Shown here one piece after another: positions 1-6,140 of a DNA stretch of 9,182 nucleotides (position 1 is its first letter; the number at the start of each line of letters is the position of its first letter). The translations under genes and the position numbers were made by a program. Below the pieces are notes generated by a model, which ran no database searches, was not told the origin of the DNA, and was given only the letters and a program-made list of their open reading frames with translations. This stretch comes from Veillonella sp. GTDB taxonomy: Bacteria; Bacillota; Negativicutes; Veillonellales; Veillonellaceae. The stretch spans positions 1 to 9,182 of the forward strand of contig NZ_SVCB01000123.1 of the NCBI RefSeq assembly GCF_015058545.1. The letters run 5' to 3'.

Positions 1-134
1 ATAAAAGCCCCCGAGTAGGGGGCAGCCAGTGGTAATAGAGTGGTTGTCAGATTACTCAAAGCCCTCTTTAGAGGGCAACCACTAGAGAAAGACCCTTATA
101 GGGTCAGAGCAAACCACCCGTTCTACGGGTGGTT
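1..134 (-). ncRNA. Candidate small RNA made of four tandem hairpins
   Basis: This gene-free stretch holds four consecutive perfect hairpins: 7-12/18-23 (6 bp, GC only), 61-66/71-76 (6 bp), 91-95/101-105 (5 bp) and 112-120/126-134 (9 bp). Loops are 4-5 nt. Three of them are TTTA, TTATA and TTCTA. Read on the minus strand, each hairpin is followed by a TTT run, and the last (7-23) by TTTTAT, which is terminator-like. A perfect TATAAT lies just upstream on the minus strand (138-143), so a transcript would start at about 130-134, at the foot of the first hairpin. GTGGTT (40-45, 129-134) and AACCAC (77-82, 112-117) occur twice each, so longer-range and alternative pairings are possible, for example 39-45 with 77-83. 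I recognise no known RNA family. It could instead be a stacked terminator of a gene left of the window, or a genomic hairpin repeat. Confidence 0.4.
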
Positions 135-137
135 ATG

Positions 138-166
138 ATTATAGAAGTTTAATATTTAAGTTATAA
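138..166 (-). promoter_or_regulatory. Possible minus-strand promoter for the hairpin RNA
   Basis: On the minus strand, TATAAT (complement of 138-143) is a perfect -10. TTATAA (complement of 161-166) lies 17 bp upstream but matches the -35 consensus at only three positions. The surroundings are very AT-rich, so a chance match is quite possible. Its placement directly before the hairpin run is the main reason to list it. Confidence 0.35.
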
Positions 167-187
167 GTATAAGAAAGGAAAATAGAT

Positions 188-1078
188 ATGGATTTTATTC
201 GTCGTTATACGACTAAAGAAGGTGTTCGTATGGCCTTTGCCGTAACGACTGACACTGTGGAAGAAGCAAGAGTGCGTCACGATTTGAGCCCGGTAGCTAC
301 GGCGGCTCTCGGTCGTGCTATGACCGGCGCCCTTTTAATGGCCGGGGATTTTAAAAACGAAGAAAACGTAAGTTTACGTTTAAACGGTAAAGGACCTTTA
401 GGCGTGGTTCATGTAGATGCGTTCAGTAATAATACGGTGCGCGGCTATGTTGATAATCCTCATGTGGATATACCGTTAAAATATGCCGGTAAAATGGATG
501 TGGGCGCCGCTGTCGGCCATGACGGTGAAGTACAGGTAACTCGTTTTACCAAACTCCGTCAGGATTACACGTCCCAAAGCCCGATGCAGACCGGTGAAGT
601 AGCGGAAGACTTAGCCTACTATTTATATACGTCAGAACAGATTCCGGCCACTATCAGCTTGGGCGTTTTGGTTAATACAGACAGAACGACTATGGCTGCC
701 GGCGGTTTTCTCGTACAGGCTCTGCCGGATGCAACTGATGAAGCTTTGGCGCAAGTAGAAGCTAATATTAATGAATTGGGACCTATTTCTCATTATTTGG
801 AAGCGCATCCTAATGGGGAAGGTTTAGTTGAAAAAGTATTGGCCGGTTTAACGTCTGAACAAGTCTATGAAGGTGATGTGGCTTTTCAATGTACTTGCAG
901 CCGTGAACGATTTGAACAAATTTTGGCTACGCTGCAACCTGCGGATAAAGAAGAATTGTTGGAAGATGAAACGACCGAACTTGTTTGTCATTACTGTAAT
1001 GAAAAATATCAGTTCAGCCGCGATGAATTGAAGCAGATTTTTGCGGAAGCGTCCCGTAACGATGGGGTAGCGCATTAA
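188..1078 (+). CDS. hslO: Hsp33 redox-regulated molecular chaperone
   Basis: This is a cytoplasmic holdase chaperone. In the family it is kept inactive by zinc bound to four reduced cysteines, and it is activated by disulfide formation and unfolding under oxidative stress. The 296-aa product has the usual family length. The N-terminal substrate-binding domain is recognisable from MDFIRRYTTKEGVRMAFAVT, and a GPLG segment lies near residues 70-73. The C-terminal redox switch is complete: CxC at C235/C237 and CxxC at C267/C270, the latter in the context VCHYCNEKYQF. The ATG at 188 is preceded by AAAGGA (174-179) with 8 nt spacing. The gene stands alone. No terminator follows it before the mtnP promoter, so some transcripts may end at the hairpin at 1193-1225. 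It shares an oxidative-stress theme with tpx in this window but is not adjacent to it. Identification is secure. Confidence 0.96.
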   Translation: MDFIRRYTTKEGVRMAFAVTTDTVEEARVRHDLSPVATAALGRAMTGALLMAGDFKNEENVSLRLNGKGPLGVVHVDAFSNNTVRGYVDNPHVDIPLKYAGKMDVGAAVGHDGEVQVTRFTKLRQDYTSQSPMQTGEVAEDLAYYLYTSEQIPATISLGVLVNTDRTTMAAGGFLVQALPDATDEALAQVEANINELGPISHYLEAHPNGEGLVEKVLAGLTSEQVYEGDVAFQCTCSRERFEQILATLQPADKEELLEDETTELVCHYCNEKYQFSRDELKQIFAEASRNDGVAH

Positions 1079-1122
1079 TTAGATTTTTTGATAAACAGCT
1101 TTTGACCTGCAAAAACAAATGA

Positions 1123-1152
1123 TTAACGCAATCAGTTAGATTGTGGTACAAT
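1123..1152 (+). promoter_or_regulatory. Promoter of the mtnP-mtnA-ahcY-mtaD run
   Basis: TTAACG (1123-1128, 4 of 6 to TTGACA) is followed after 18 bp by TACAAT (1147-1152). The TGG directly before the -10 gives an extended -10. Transcription would start near 1158-1160, which leaves a leader of about 110 nt before the mtnP start codon. It is the best sigma-A-like promoter ahead of the salvage genes. Confidence 0.6.
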
Positions 1153-1158
1153 AGAATA

Positions 1159-1225
1159 GACGAGCCTTAGGGCAGTAACTAAGGTATGGAATCTCCGGGG
1201 CTCAGGCTCCGGAGGTTTATTTTTT
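1159..1225 (+). promoter_or_regulatory. Structured leader with attenuator-like terminator
   Basis: The predicted transcript start is followed by a first hairpin, CCTTAG (1165-1170) with CTAAGG (1179-1184) around an 8-nt loop, then by a terminator-like hairpin at 1193-1214 and a T-rich tract. The segment GAGCC (1162-1166) overlaps the first stem. It is complementary to two GGCTC copies inside the terminator (1199-1203 and 1205-1209), so the leader could fold in mutually exclusive ways. This layout, promoter then short structured RNA then terminator then gene, is typical of transcription attenuation. It does not match the SAM-I, SAM-II, SAH, preQ1 or T-box consensus as I know them. An ordinary terminator for hslO is the simpler alternative. 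Confidence 0.45.
1193..1225 (+). terminator. Intrinsic terminator before mtnP
   Basis: A 9-bp stem (CTCCGGGGC at 1193-1201 with GCTCCGGAG at 1206-1214, one G-U pair) closes a 4-nt TCAG loop. It is followed by GTTTATTTTTT up to 1225. It sits downstream of the mtnP promoter and upstream of the mtnP start. It can therefore act as an attenuator for the salvage genes, as the end of hslO transcripts, or both. Confidence 0.75.
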
Positions 1226-1256
1226 AGTAAAAAGCTATTGTAAAGAAAGATAAGAC

Positions 1257-1263
1257 GAGGTGA
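1257..1263 (+). promoter_or_regulatory. Ribosome binding site that fixes the mtnP start
   Basis: GAGGTGA matches the anti-Shine-Dalgarno sequence and lies 5 nt before the ATG at 1269. An in-frame GTG at 1260 lies inside this site, so it is not a plausible start. Confidence 0.8.
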
Positions 1264-1268
1264 CTATA

Positions 1269-2090
1269 ATGGGTGTAATCGCAATTATTGGCGGTACCGG
1301 TGTGTACGATCCATCTATGTTTGAAAATATTGAAGAAAAGACGATGCAAACGCCGTATGGTGAAATTGCTTATACGAAGGGCAGTTATAAGGGGAAACAG
1401 CTTATATTCTTAGCCCGCCACGGTAAAGGTCATTCCATTCCGCCTCATTTGATTAATTATCGCGCTAATATTTGGGGTCTCAAAAAATTAGGTGTAACCA
1501 TGATTGTGTCCACAACGGCAGTGGGTTCTTTGAATACTGATTATGCACCGGGGCACTTTGTATTGGTTGATCAGTTCCTTGATTTTACAAAATCCCGCGT
1601 GTCTACCTTCTTTGACGGCAATGGCAAAAAGGTTGTCCATTTAGGCGTAGGTAATCCGTATTCGCCGGCTCTTCGCAAGGTGATTATGGAAGCGGCATCG
1701 GAACTTAATATCGACGCTCATAACGGTGGTACTTACGTATGCACGGAAGGCCCTCGTTTTGAAACGCCGGCCGAAATTAAGATGTTCAAAATGATGGGTG
1801 CCGACACAGTGGGGATGACGAATGTTCCGGAAGTGGTGCTAGCGGGTGAAGCTGAAATTGCTTATGCCACGATTTCCATGGTAACTAACTTTGCTGCCGG
1901 TATTTCGCCGACTGAACTTACACATCAAGAAGTTCTCGATATTATGGCTGAAATGTCCGATAAATTTAAAGCCTTAATTTTACGTACTATTGAAAAACTC
2001 GATCCTGATCAGGATTTACCATGTCACCATCGTTTGGCCGAATACGGCGGTTTCAAAGCGGCCTTGGGCAAAGAGGGTGAATTACTATGA
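1269..2090 (+). CDS. mtnP: MtnP-family phosphorylase, probably 5'-methylthioinosine-preferring
   Basis: This PNP/MTAP family-2 nucleoside phosphorylase cleaves a 5'-methylthio-nucleoside with phosphate to 5-methylthioribose-1-phosphate and a purine base. The 273-aa product is close to the usual length (human MTAP has 283). Visible motifs are the phosphate-loop IIGGTGVYD at the N-terminus, LARHGKGHSIPPHLINYRAN, STTAVGSLN, CTEGPRFETPAE and GMTNVPEVVLAGEAE. At the base-recognition loop the sequence reads VTNFAAGIS, with N207 and A209 where adenine-specific MTAPs have TDYD (human D220/D222). Asn here is the pattern of 6-oxopurine phosphorylases and of methylthioinosine phosphorylases such as the Pseudomonas enzyme (VNPAAG). 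I therefore infer a preference for methylthioinosine, which fits the deaminase gene mtaD in the same run. The start is ATG 1269, set by GAGGTGA. It overlaps mtnA by 4 nt (ATGA), which suggests translational coupling. The family is secure; the substrate is inferred. Confidence 0.92.
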   Translation: MGVIAIIGGTGVYDPSMFENIEEKTMQTPYGEIAYTKGSYKGKQLIFLARHGKGHSIPPHLINYRANIWGLKKLGVTMIVSTTAVGSLNTDYAPGHFVLVDQFLDFTKSRVSTFFDGNGKKVVHLGVGNPYSPALRKVIMEAASELNIDAHNGGTYVCTEGPRFETPAEIKMFKMMGADTVGMTNVPEVVLAGEAEIAYATISMVTNFAAGISPTELTHQEVLDIMAEMSDKFKALILRTIEKLDPDQDLPCHHRLAEYGGFKAALGKEGELL

Positions 2091-3190
2091 GTTTAGAAGA
2101 AGCAGTTCATACATTGGATACCTTAAAAAGTGAATCCATGAAGAGCATCACTTGGAATGGTAATTCTTTGATTTTATTAGACCAGACAAAGTTACCGAAT
2201 CAGGAAGAATATATTGACTGCACCGACTGGCGTCAAGTAGCGGAAGCCATTAAAAAATTGCGTGTTCGCGGCGCACCGGCCATTGGCGTAGCCGCCGGTT
2301 ACGGCCTTATTTTGGCTGCCCGTGAGGCCATTGAATCGGCACCTGATGAAGTAACACAGCGAGCTAATTTTTTGACGTTTGCCAATACTTTAAAAGAAAC
2401 ACGGCCGACGGCCATTAATTTAGCATGGGCCATTGACCGTATTGTGACGAATATCGTATTTCCTTGCGATACCATGGTGGCCGCGTTACCTTTAATCGAA
2501 GCGGAAGCCAAAGCTATTGATTTGGAAGACCAGGGATTGAATGCGGCTATGGCTAAAGCGGGGGCTACTCTTTTCGAAGGTAAAAAGGGCATCCGTATTT
2601 TGACGCATTGTAATGCCGGTGCTTTGGCAACGGCCGGTTTGGGTACCGCTCTCGGCGTTGTTCGTGAACTTCACGCTAACGGTCAATTAGAGCGGGTTTA
2701 TGCGGATGAAACGAGACCGCTTTTACAGGGCGCTCGTTTAACCGCTTTTGAACTCCATCATGACGGCATTCCCGTTACCTTATTAACCGATAATATGGCG
2801 GCCTATGCTATGCAACAAGGTCTTATCGATGCTGTTATTGTGGGCGCCGATCGCATCACTACGGAAGGGGATGTGGCCAATAAAATCGGTACTTATGGCG
2901 TAGCCTTAGCGGCCAAAGCTCATAATATTCCGTTTTATGTGGCCGCACCGTACAGCACCTTTGACTTTACTTTGGCTAAAGGGAGCGATATTCCTATCGA
3001 AATGCGCAGTGCCGATGAAGTTAAATGCTTTGCCGGTATCCCAACCGCACCGGACGGAATCGACGTTTTGAACCCTGCTTTTGACGTAACGCCGCATGAA
3101 CTCGTAAGTGCTATTATTACCGAAGAAGGCGTTTTAAAAGCACCTTACAATAAAGCCATTGCGGATTTACAAAAGAAGCTTGTACGGTAA
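2087..3190 (+). CDS. mtnA: S-methyl-5-thioribose-1-phosphate isomerase
   Basis: This enzyme converts methylthioribose-1-phosphate, the product of the preceding gene, to methylthioribulose-1-phosphate in methionine salvage. It belongs to the eIF2B-alpha/beta/delta-like fold family. Key motifs are LKVRGAPAIG-like KLRVRGAPAIGVAAGYG (R61 onward), THCNAG with catalytic C175, ETRPLLQGARLTAFEL, and VGADRI with catalytic D255. These are followed by GDVANKIGTYGVALAAKAHNIPFYVAAP. The Cys/Asp pair has the same spacing as C160/D240 of the Bacillus enzyme. The product has 367 aa. The ATG at 2087 overlaps the mtnP stop codon and gives about 17 extra residues before the conserved SITWNGNSLILLDQTKLP. An internal ATG at 2138 is an alternative start but has only a weak ribosome site, so I keep 2087. 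No other methionine-salvage dehydratase, enolase or dioxygenase gene follows. Confidence 0.95.
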   Translation: MSLEEAVHTLDTLKSESMKSITWNGNSLILLDQTKLPNQEEYIDCTDWRQVAEAIKKLRVRGAPAIGVAAGYGLILAAREAIESAPDEVTQRANFLTFANTLKETRPTAINLAWAIDRIVTNIVFPCDTMVAALPLIEAEAKAIDLEDQGLNAAMAKAGATLFEGKKGIRILTHCNAGALATAGLGTALGVVRELHANGQLERVYADETRPLLQGARLTAFELHHDGIPVTLLTDNMAAYAMQQGLIDAVIVGADRITTEGDVANKIGTYGVALAAKAHNIPFYVAAPYSTFDFTLAKGSDIPIEMRSADEVKCFAGIPTAPDGIDVLNPAFDVTPHELVSAIITEEGVLKAPYNKAIADLQKKLVR

Positions 3191-3235
3191 TGCGTAAATC
3201 TACTTTTATCGGTAGTATTATAGATGTTTTTCAAG

Positions 3236-3245
3236 AAAGAAGAGG
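3236..3245 (+). promoter_or_regulatory. Ribosome binding site that fixes the ahcY start
   Basis: AAGAAAGAAGAGG-type purine-rich sequence ending in AGAGG (3241-3245) lies 5 nt before the ATG at 3251. An in-frame ATG at 3224 has no such site and would add nine residues (MFFKKEEVI) not expected in the family. The ATG at 3251 is therefore preferred. Confidence 0.7.
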
Positions 3246-3250
3246 TTATC

Positions 3251-4495
3251 ATGGAATCATTAATCAGAGACATTAAATTGGCACCGGAAGGTCGTAAAAA
3301 AATTGAATGGGTGTCCAATTTTATGCCCGCTCTTAACAGCTTACGGGAAGAATTTAAAGCGAGTCATAAATTTGAAGGCAAAACGGTCGTAGTGAGCGTT
3401 CATTTGGAAGCTAAAACGGCGTATTTGTCTACTATTTTAAAAGAAGCCGGTGCTGATGTTATCGTAACCGGTTCCAACCCATTGTCCACTCAGGATGATG
3501 TAGCGGCAGCCCTCGTTGATATGGGCCTCACCGTGTATGCGTGGCATGACTGCACCGAAGAAGAATACTTCATGTTCTTAAATAAAGCGTTGGATCATAA
3601 ACCGCATATTATCATCGATGACGGTGGGGACTTGGTAAACTTGTTGCACACTACTCGCACGGACGCGAAAGAACGACTTATCGGCGGTTCCGAAGAAACA
3701 ACAACAGGTGTGCATCGTCTTCACGCCTTGGCTAATGAAAATAAATTGACATTCCCAATGATTGCCGTTAACGACTCTTATTGTAAATACCTCTTCGACA
3801 ATCGTTACGGTACGGGCCAATCCGTATGGGACGGTATCATGCGTACCACTAACTTGACCGTTACCGGTAAAAATGTAGTCGTAGCCGGCTATGGTTGGTG
3901 CGGTAAAGGTGTGGCCATGCGTGCTAAAGGCCTCGGCGCTCACGTTATCGTAACCGAAGTGGATCCGATTAAAGCCATCGAAGCTGTATTTGACGGTTTT
4001 AAAGTTATGCCTATGATTAAAGCTGCCCCAATCGGTGATATTTTCATCACCGTAACCGGTTGTAAAGATGTTATCCGCAAACAGCACTTCGAAGTGATGA
4101 AAGACAAAGCCATTATGTGTAATGCGGGCCATTTCGATTGTGAAGTAAACGGTGTCGAACTTGCGGAAGTGGCTGTTTCTCATAAAAATGTTCGTAAAAA
4201 TATTGAAGGCTACAGCTTAGCTGACGGCCGTACGCTTTATTTATTAGCCGGTGGTCGTCTTGTTAACCTCGCTGCCGGGGATGGTCATCCTGCAGAAATT
4301 ATGGACTTGTCCTTTGCTATGCAGGCATTGGCTGCGGAATACTTGCTTGATCATGGTAAAGATATGGAAGCAACGGTTCACATTTTGCCGCATGAACTGG
4401 ATGTGCGTATTGCGAAAGTTAAATTGCAAAACATGGGCTACGATTTAGATTCGTTAACCCAAGAACAATATGATTATTTGCATAAAGTTCAATAA
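3251..4495 (+). CDS. ahcY: Adenosyl/inosylhomocysteine hydrolase, archaeal-type
   Basis: This NAD-dependent hydrolase splits S-adenosylhomocysteine, or its deaminated form S-inosylhomocysteine, into homocysteine and a nucleoside. It relieves inhibition of methyltransferases. From ATG 3251 the product has 414 aa. Visible motifs are DDGGD (123-127), SEETTTGVH (147-155), VNDSYCKYLFDNRYG with K179, D183 and N184, the NAD loop GYGWCGKG (213-220), NAGHFDCEV, and GGRLVNLAAGDGHP. Two features mark the short archaeal/thermophile subgroup. The C-terminus stops at TQEQYDYLHKVQ, without the KPDHYRY-like tail of the eukaryotic type. The base-recognition motif is HLEAK (51-55), i.e. HxExK rather than HxTxE. 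In the human enzyme the Glu of that motif contacts the adenine N6 amino group. A Lys there would suit the O6 of hypoxanthine, so S-inosylhomocysteine may be the true substrate. The mtaD deaminase follows 91 bp downstream. The family is secure; the inosyl preference is inferred. Confidence 0.95.
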   Translation: MESLIRDIKLAPEGRKKIEWVSNFMPALNSLREEFKASHKFEGKTVVVSVHLEAKTAYLSTILKEAGADVIVTGSNPLSTQDDVAAALVDMGLTVYAWHDCTEEEYFMFLNKALDHKPHIIIDDGGDLVNLLHTTRTDAKERLIGGSEETTTGVHRLHALANENKLTFPMIAVNDSYCKYLFDNRYGTGQSVWDGIMRTTNLTVTGKNVVVAGYGWCGKGVAMRAKGLGAHVIVTEVDPIKAIEAVFDGFKVMPMIKAAPIGDIFITVTGCKDVIRKQHFEVMKDKAIMCNAGHFDCEVNGVELAEVAVSHKNVRKNIEGYSLADGRTLYLLAGGRLVNLAAGDGHPAEIMDLSFAMQALAAEYLLDHGKDMEATVHILPHELDVRIAKVKLQNMGYDLDSLTQEQYDYLHKVQ

Positions 4496-4573
4496 GAGAT
4501 TGCGCTCTGAGGTTATAGGTACAAACGGTTGTGTCATCTAATCTGAATAGAGTACGTTGGTAGCGGTTCAACT

Positions 4574-4580
4574 AAAGGAG
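4574..4580 (+). promoter_or_regulatory. Ribosome binding site of mtaD
   Basis: AAAGGAG lies 6 nt before the ATG at 4587. In the 91-bp gap between ahcY and mtaD this is the only clear signal. I found no terminator and no convincing promoter there, so mtaD is probably cotranscribed with ahcY. Confidence 0.75.
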
Positions 4581-4586
4581 ATATAA

Positions 4587-5921
4587 ATGGCTGATATTGT
4601 AATTCGCAATATTGATTGCATTACCGGGGAAAGTGCTGAATCCGGTAAAGACATGTTGCGCAATGTAACGTTAATTATTAAAGACGGATATATCGATAAA
4701 ATTTTGACCGAAGAAGAAAGTCAGACGCCTTTCGGCCAAGAGTTAATCACTAAAGAATGCGGTAATGCGGCGTATATTTTAGACGGTCATGGTCGTGTAG
4801 CCGCACCGGGCCTTGTCAATACACATACCCACATTGCTATGGGCTTATTCCGTAATTATGCGGATGATTTGGAACTCATGGATTGGCTGGAAAACGCTAT
4901 TTGGCCGGCTGAAGCAAAATTAACCAATGAATTGGTAGAAGTCGGTACACGCTTAGGTATCGCCGAAATGTTCCGTTCCGGTACCACTTGTTTCAGCGAT
5001 ATGTATTTCTTCATGAACGATACGGCCAAGGTGGTAAAAGAAACCGGTATTCGTGCCGTTTTATCCCGCGGTATGGCCGGGGTAGCACCTACAGCCGAAC
5101 AAGCCTTGATAGATAGCCGTCATTTATTCAATGATTGGCACGGTTTTGACAATGATCGCATCAAAGTAATGCTGGGACCGCACGCGCCGTATACTTGTCC
5201 CGATGATTATATGAAAAAAGTCATGGACCTTAGCCATGACTTGGGGGCGCAAATCCACATTCACCTCTGCGAAACGAAAGGGGAAGTGGAGAATGTAATT
5301 AAAGCAACCGGCAAAACGCCGATTGCTCACTTCAATGATTTAGGCGTGTTTGATACGGGCTGTGTGGCCGCTCACGGTGTTCATTTAACGGATGAAGACC
5401 TCGATATCATGAAGGAAAAAAATGTGCGTGTCGCTCATAATCCGCAATCCAATCTTAAATTAGCCAGCGGTATTGCCGATGTGCCGGCTATGCTTGCCAA
5501 AGGTATTACCGTAGGGCTTGGCACTGACGGTTCCGCCAGCAACAATAATGCGGATATGCTCGAAGAAGTTCGTTTGGCAGCTACGCTTCATAAAGCTACG
5601 CACTTTGATCCGAAAGCCATTCCGGCTCATCAAGCCTTACAATTAGGCACCGTTGAAGGGGCTAAAGTTCTCGATTATAACGATTTAGGCCTCATTAAAG
5701 AAGGCTATCGTGCGGACCTTTGCTTATATGATGTAACCGGCATGCATTGGTTACCGCGTTATAATGATGTGGCCTCCTTGGTATATGCGGCTAATTCGTC
5801 CGATGTGCAGACAACGATTGTAGCGGGCAAAGTAGTCATGAAAGACCGCGAATTACTTACTATTGACGAAGAAAAATTACGTCATGATGTGATGAGTAAG
5901 ACAGCGATTTTTAAACAATAA
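4587..5921 (+). CDS. mtaD: 5-methylthioadenosine/S-adenosylhomocysteine deaminase
   Basis: This amidohydrolase-superfamily metalloenzyme deaminates the adenine of MTA, SAH and related 5'-substituted adenosines to the inosine forms, releasing ammonia. The product has 444 aa, normal for the family. An N-terminal beta-sandwich segment (IVIRNIDCITG, with AAPGLVNTHTH leading into the barrel) is followed by a TIM barrel. Metal and catalytic residues are visible: NTHTH (H80, H82), the WPAE glutamate (E109), HIHLCE (H226 metal, E229 catalytic), AAHGVHL (H263) and GLGTDGSASNN (D314). Their order matches the Thermotoga deaminase TM0936. The C-terminal part (GYRADLCLYDV, VAGKVVM) completes the sandwich domain. 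It is the last gene before a strong terminator. Its products are the inferred substrates of the MtnP-family phosphorylase and the archaeal-type hydrolase upstream, so it may be the entry enzyme of the whole route. Confidence 0.95.
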   Translation: MADIVIRNIDCITGESAESGKDMLRNVTLIIKDGYIDKILTEEESQTPFGQELITKECGNAAYILDGHGRVAAPGLVNTHTHIAMGLFRNYADDLELMDWLENAIWPAEAKLTNELVEVGTRLGIAEMFRSGTTCFSDMYFFMNDTAKVVKETGIRAVLSRGMAGVAPTAEQALIDSRHLFNDWHGFDNDRIKVMLGPHAPYTCPDDYMKKVMDLSHDLGAQIHIHLCETKGEVENVIKATGKTPIAHFNDLGVFDTGCVAAHGVHLTDEDLDIMKEKNVRVAHNPQSNLKLASGIADVPAMLAKGITVGLGTDGSASNNNADMLEEVRLAATLHKATHFDPKAIPAHQALQLGTVEGAKVLDYNDLGLIKEGYRADLCLYDVTGMHWLPRYNDVASLVYAANSSDVQTTIVAGKVVMKDRELLTIDEEKLRHDVMSKTAIFKQ

Positions 5922-5975
5922 TATTATATAGTTTGCATATAAAAGCGGTTTCCTTATCCAATCAAAATGAGCGCT

Positions 5976-6015
5976 AAAAAAGAAACTACGGCGATTTATA
6001 TTGCCGTAGTTTTTT
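5976..6015. terminator. Probably bidirectional terminator after mtaD
   Basis: A 10-bp perfect stem, AAACTACGGC (5983-5992) with GCCGTAGTTT (6003-6012), closes a 10-nt loop and runs into a T tract to 6015. An A run at 5976-5981 gives the complementary strand a T tract too. It ends the four-gene salvage transcript and could back up termination of tpx from the other side. Confidence 0.85.
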
Positions 6016-6084
6016 CATACAAAAAAGGGCGCTTATAGGGTAAATAGGGTCTTATAGAGCTAAGTGGGTTAGAACCTATAGGAT
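6016..6084. other. Short spacer between two terminators
   Basis: This gene-free spacer lies between the mtaD and tpx terminators. It contains CTTATAGGGT (6032-6041), also present once inside the hairpin array at 95-104, a related CTTATAGAG (6051-6059), and the palindrome CCTATAGG (6075-6082). I can assign no function to it. Confidence 0.3.
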
Positions 6085-6117
6085 AAAAAAGAGTGCCGAG
6101 CCAATGCTCGACACTCT
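6085..6117 (-). terminator. Intrinsic terminator of tpx
   Basis: On the minus strand an imperfect stem (6 bp, one A/C mismatch, then 5 bp; 6090-6100 with 6107-6117 approximately) closes a short ATTG loop. It is followed by six T residues (complement of 6085-6090). It lies 24 bp after the tpx stop codon. Confidence 0.85.
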
Positions 6118-6140
6118 ATGTGAGTTAATTCAGTTAATCC

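Noticed and set aside
61..134. CRISPR array at the left edge
   Set aside because: The hairpins differ in sequence and there are no regular direct repeats with unique spacers.
1186..1227. A 13-codon reading frame (MESPGLRLRRFIF) running through the leader terminator, suggesting a leader peptide
   Set aside because: The only purine-rich sequence (AAGG) lies 1 nt before the ATG, too close to serve as a ribosome site, and the residues show no run of a regulatory amino acid except a few Arg and Leu.
1260..1268. Upstream GTG start for mtnP
   Set aside because: The GTG is part of the ribosome binding site for the ATG at 1269, and the family N-terminus begins at MGVIAIIGGTG.
3191..3250. Separate promoter for ahcY (TATTAT at 3216-3221)
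   Set aside because: No acceptable -35 lies at the right distance and no terminator separates mtnA from ahcY, so cotranscription is simpler.
3578..4183. A 201-codon open frame on the minus strand
   Set aside because: It lies wholly inside ahcY, has no ribosome site and no recognisable protein features. It is a shadow of the real gene's codon use.
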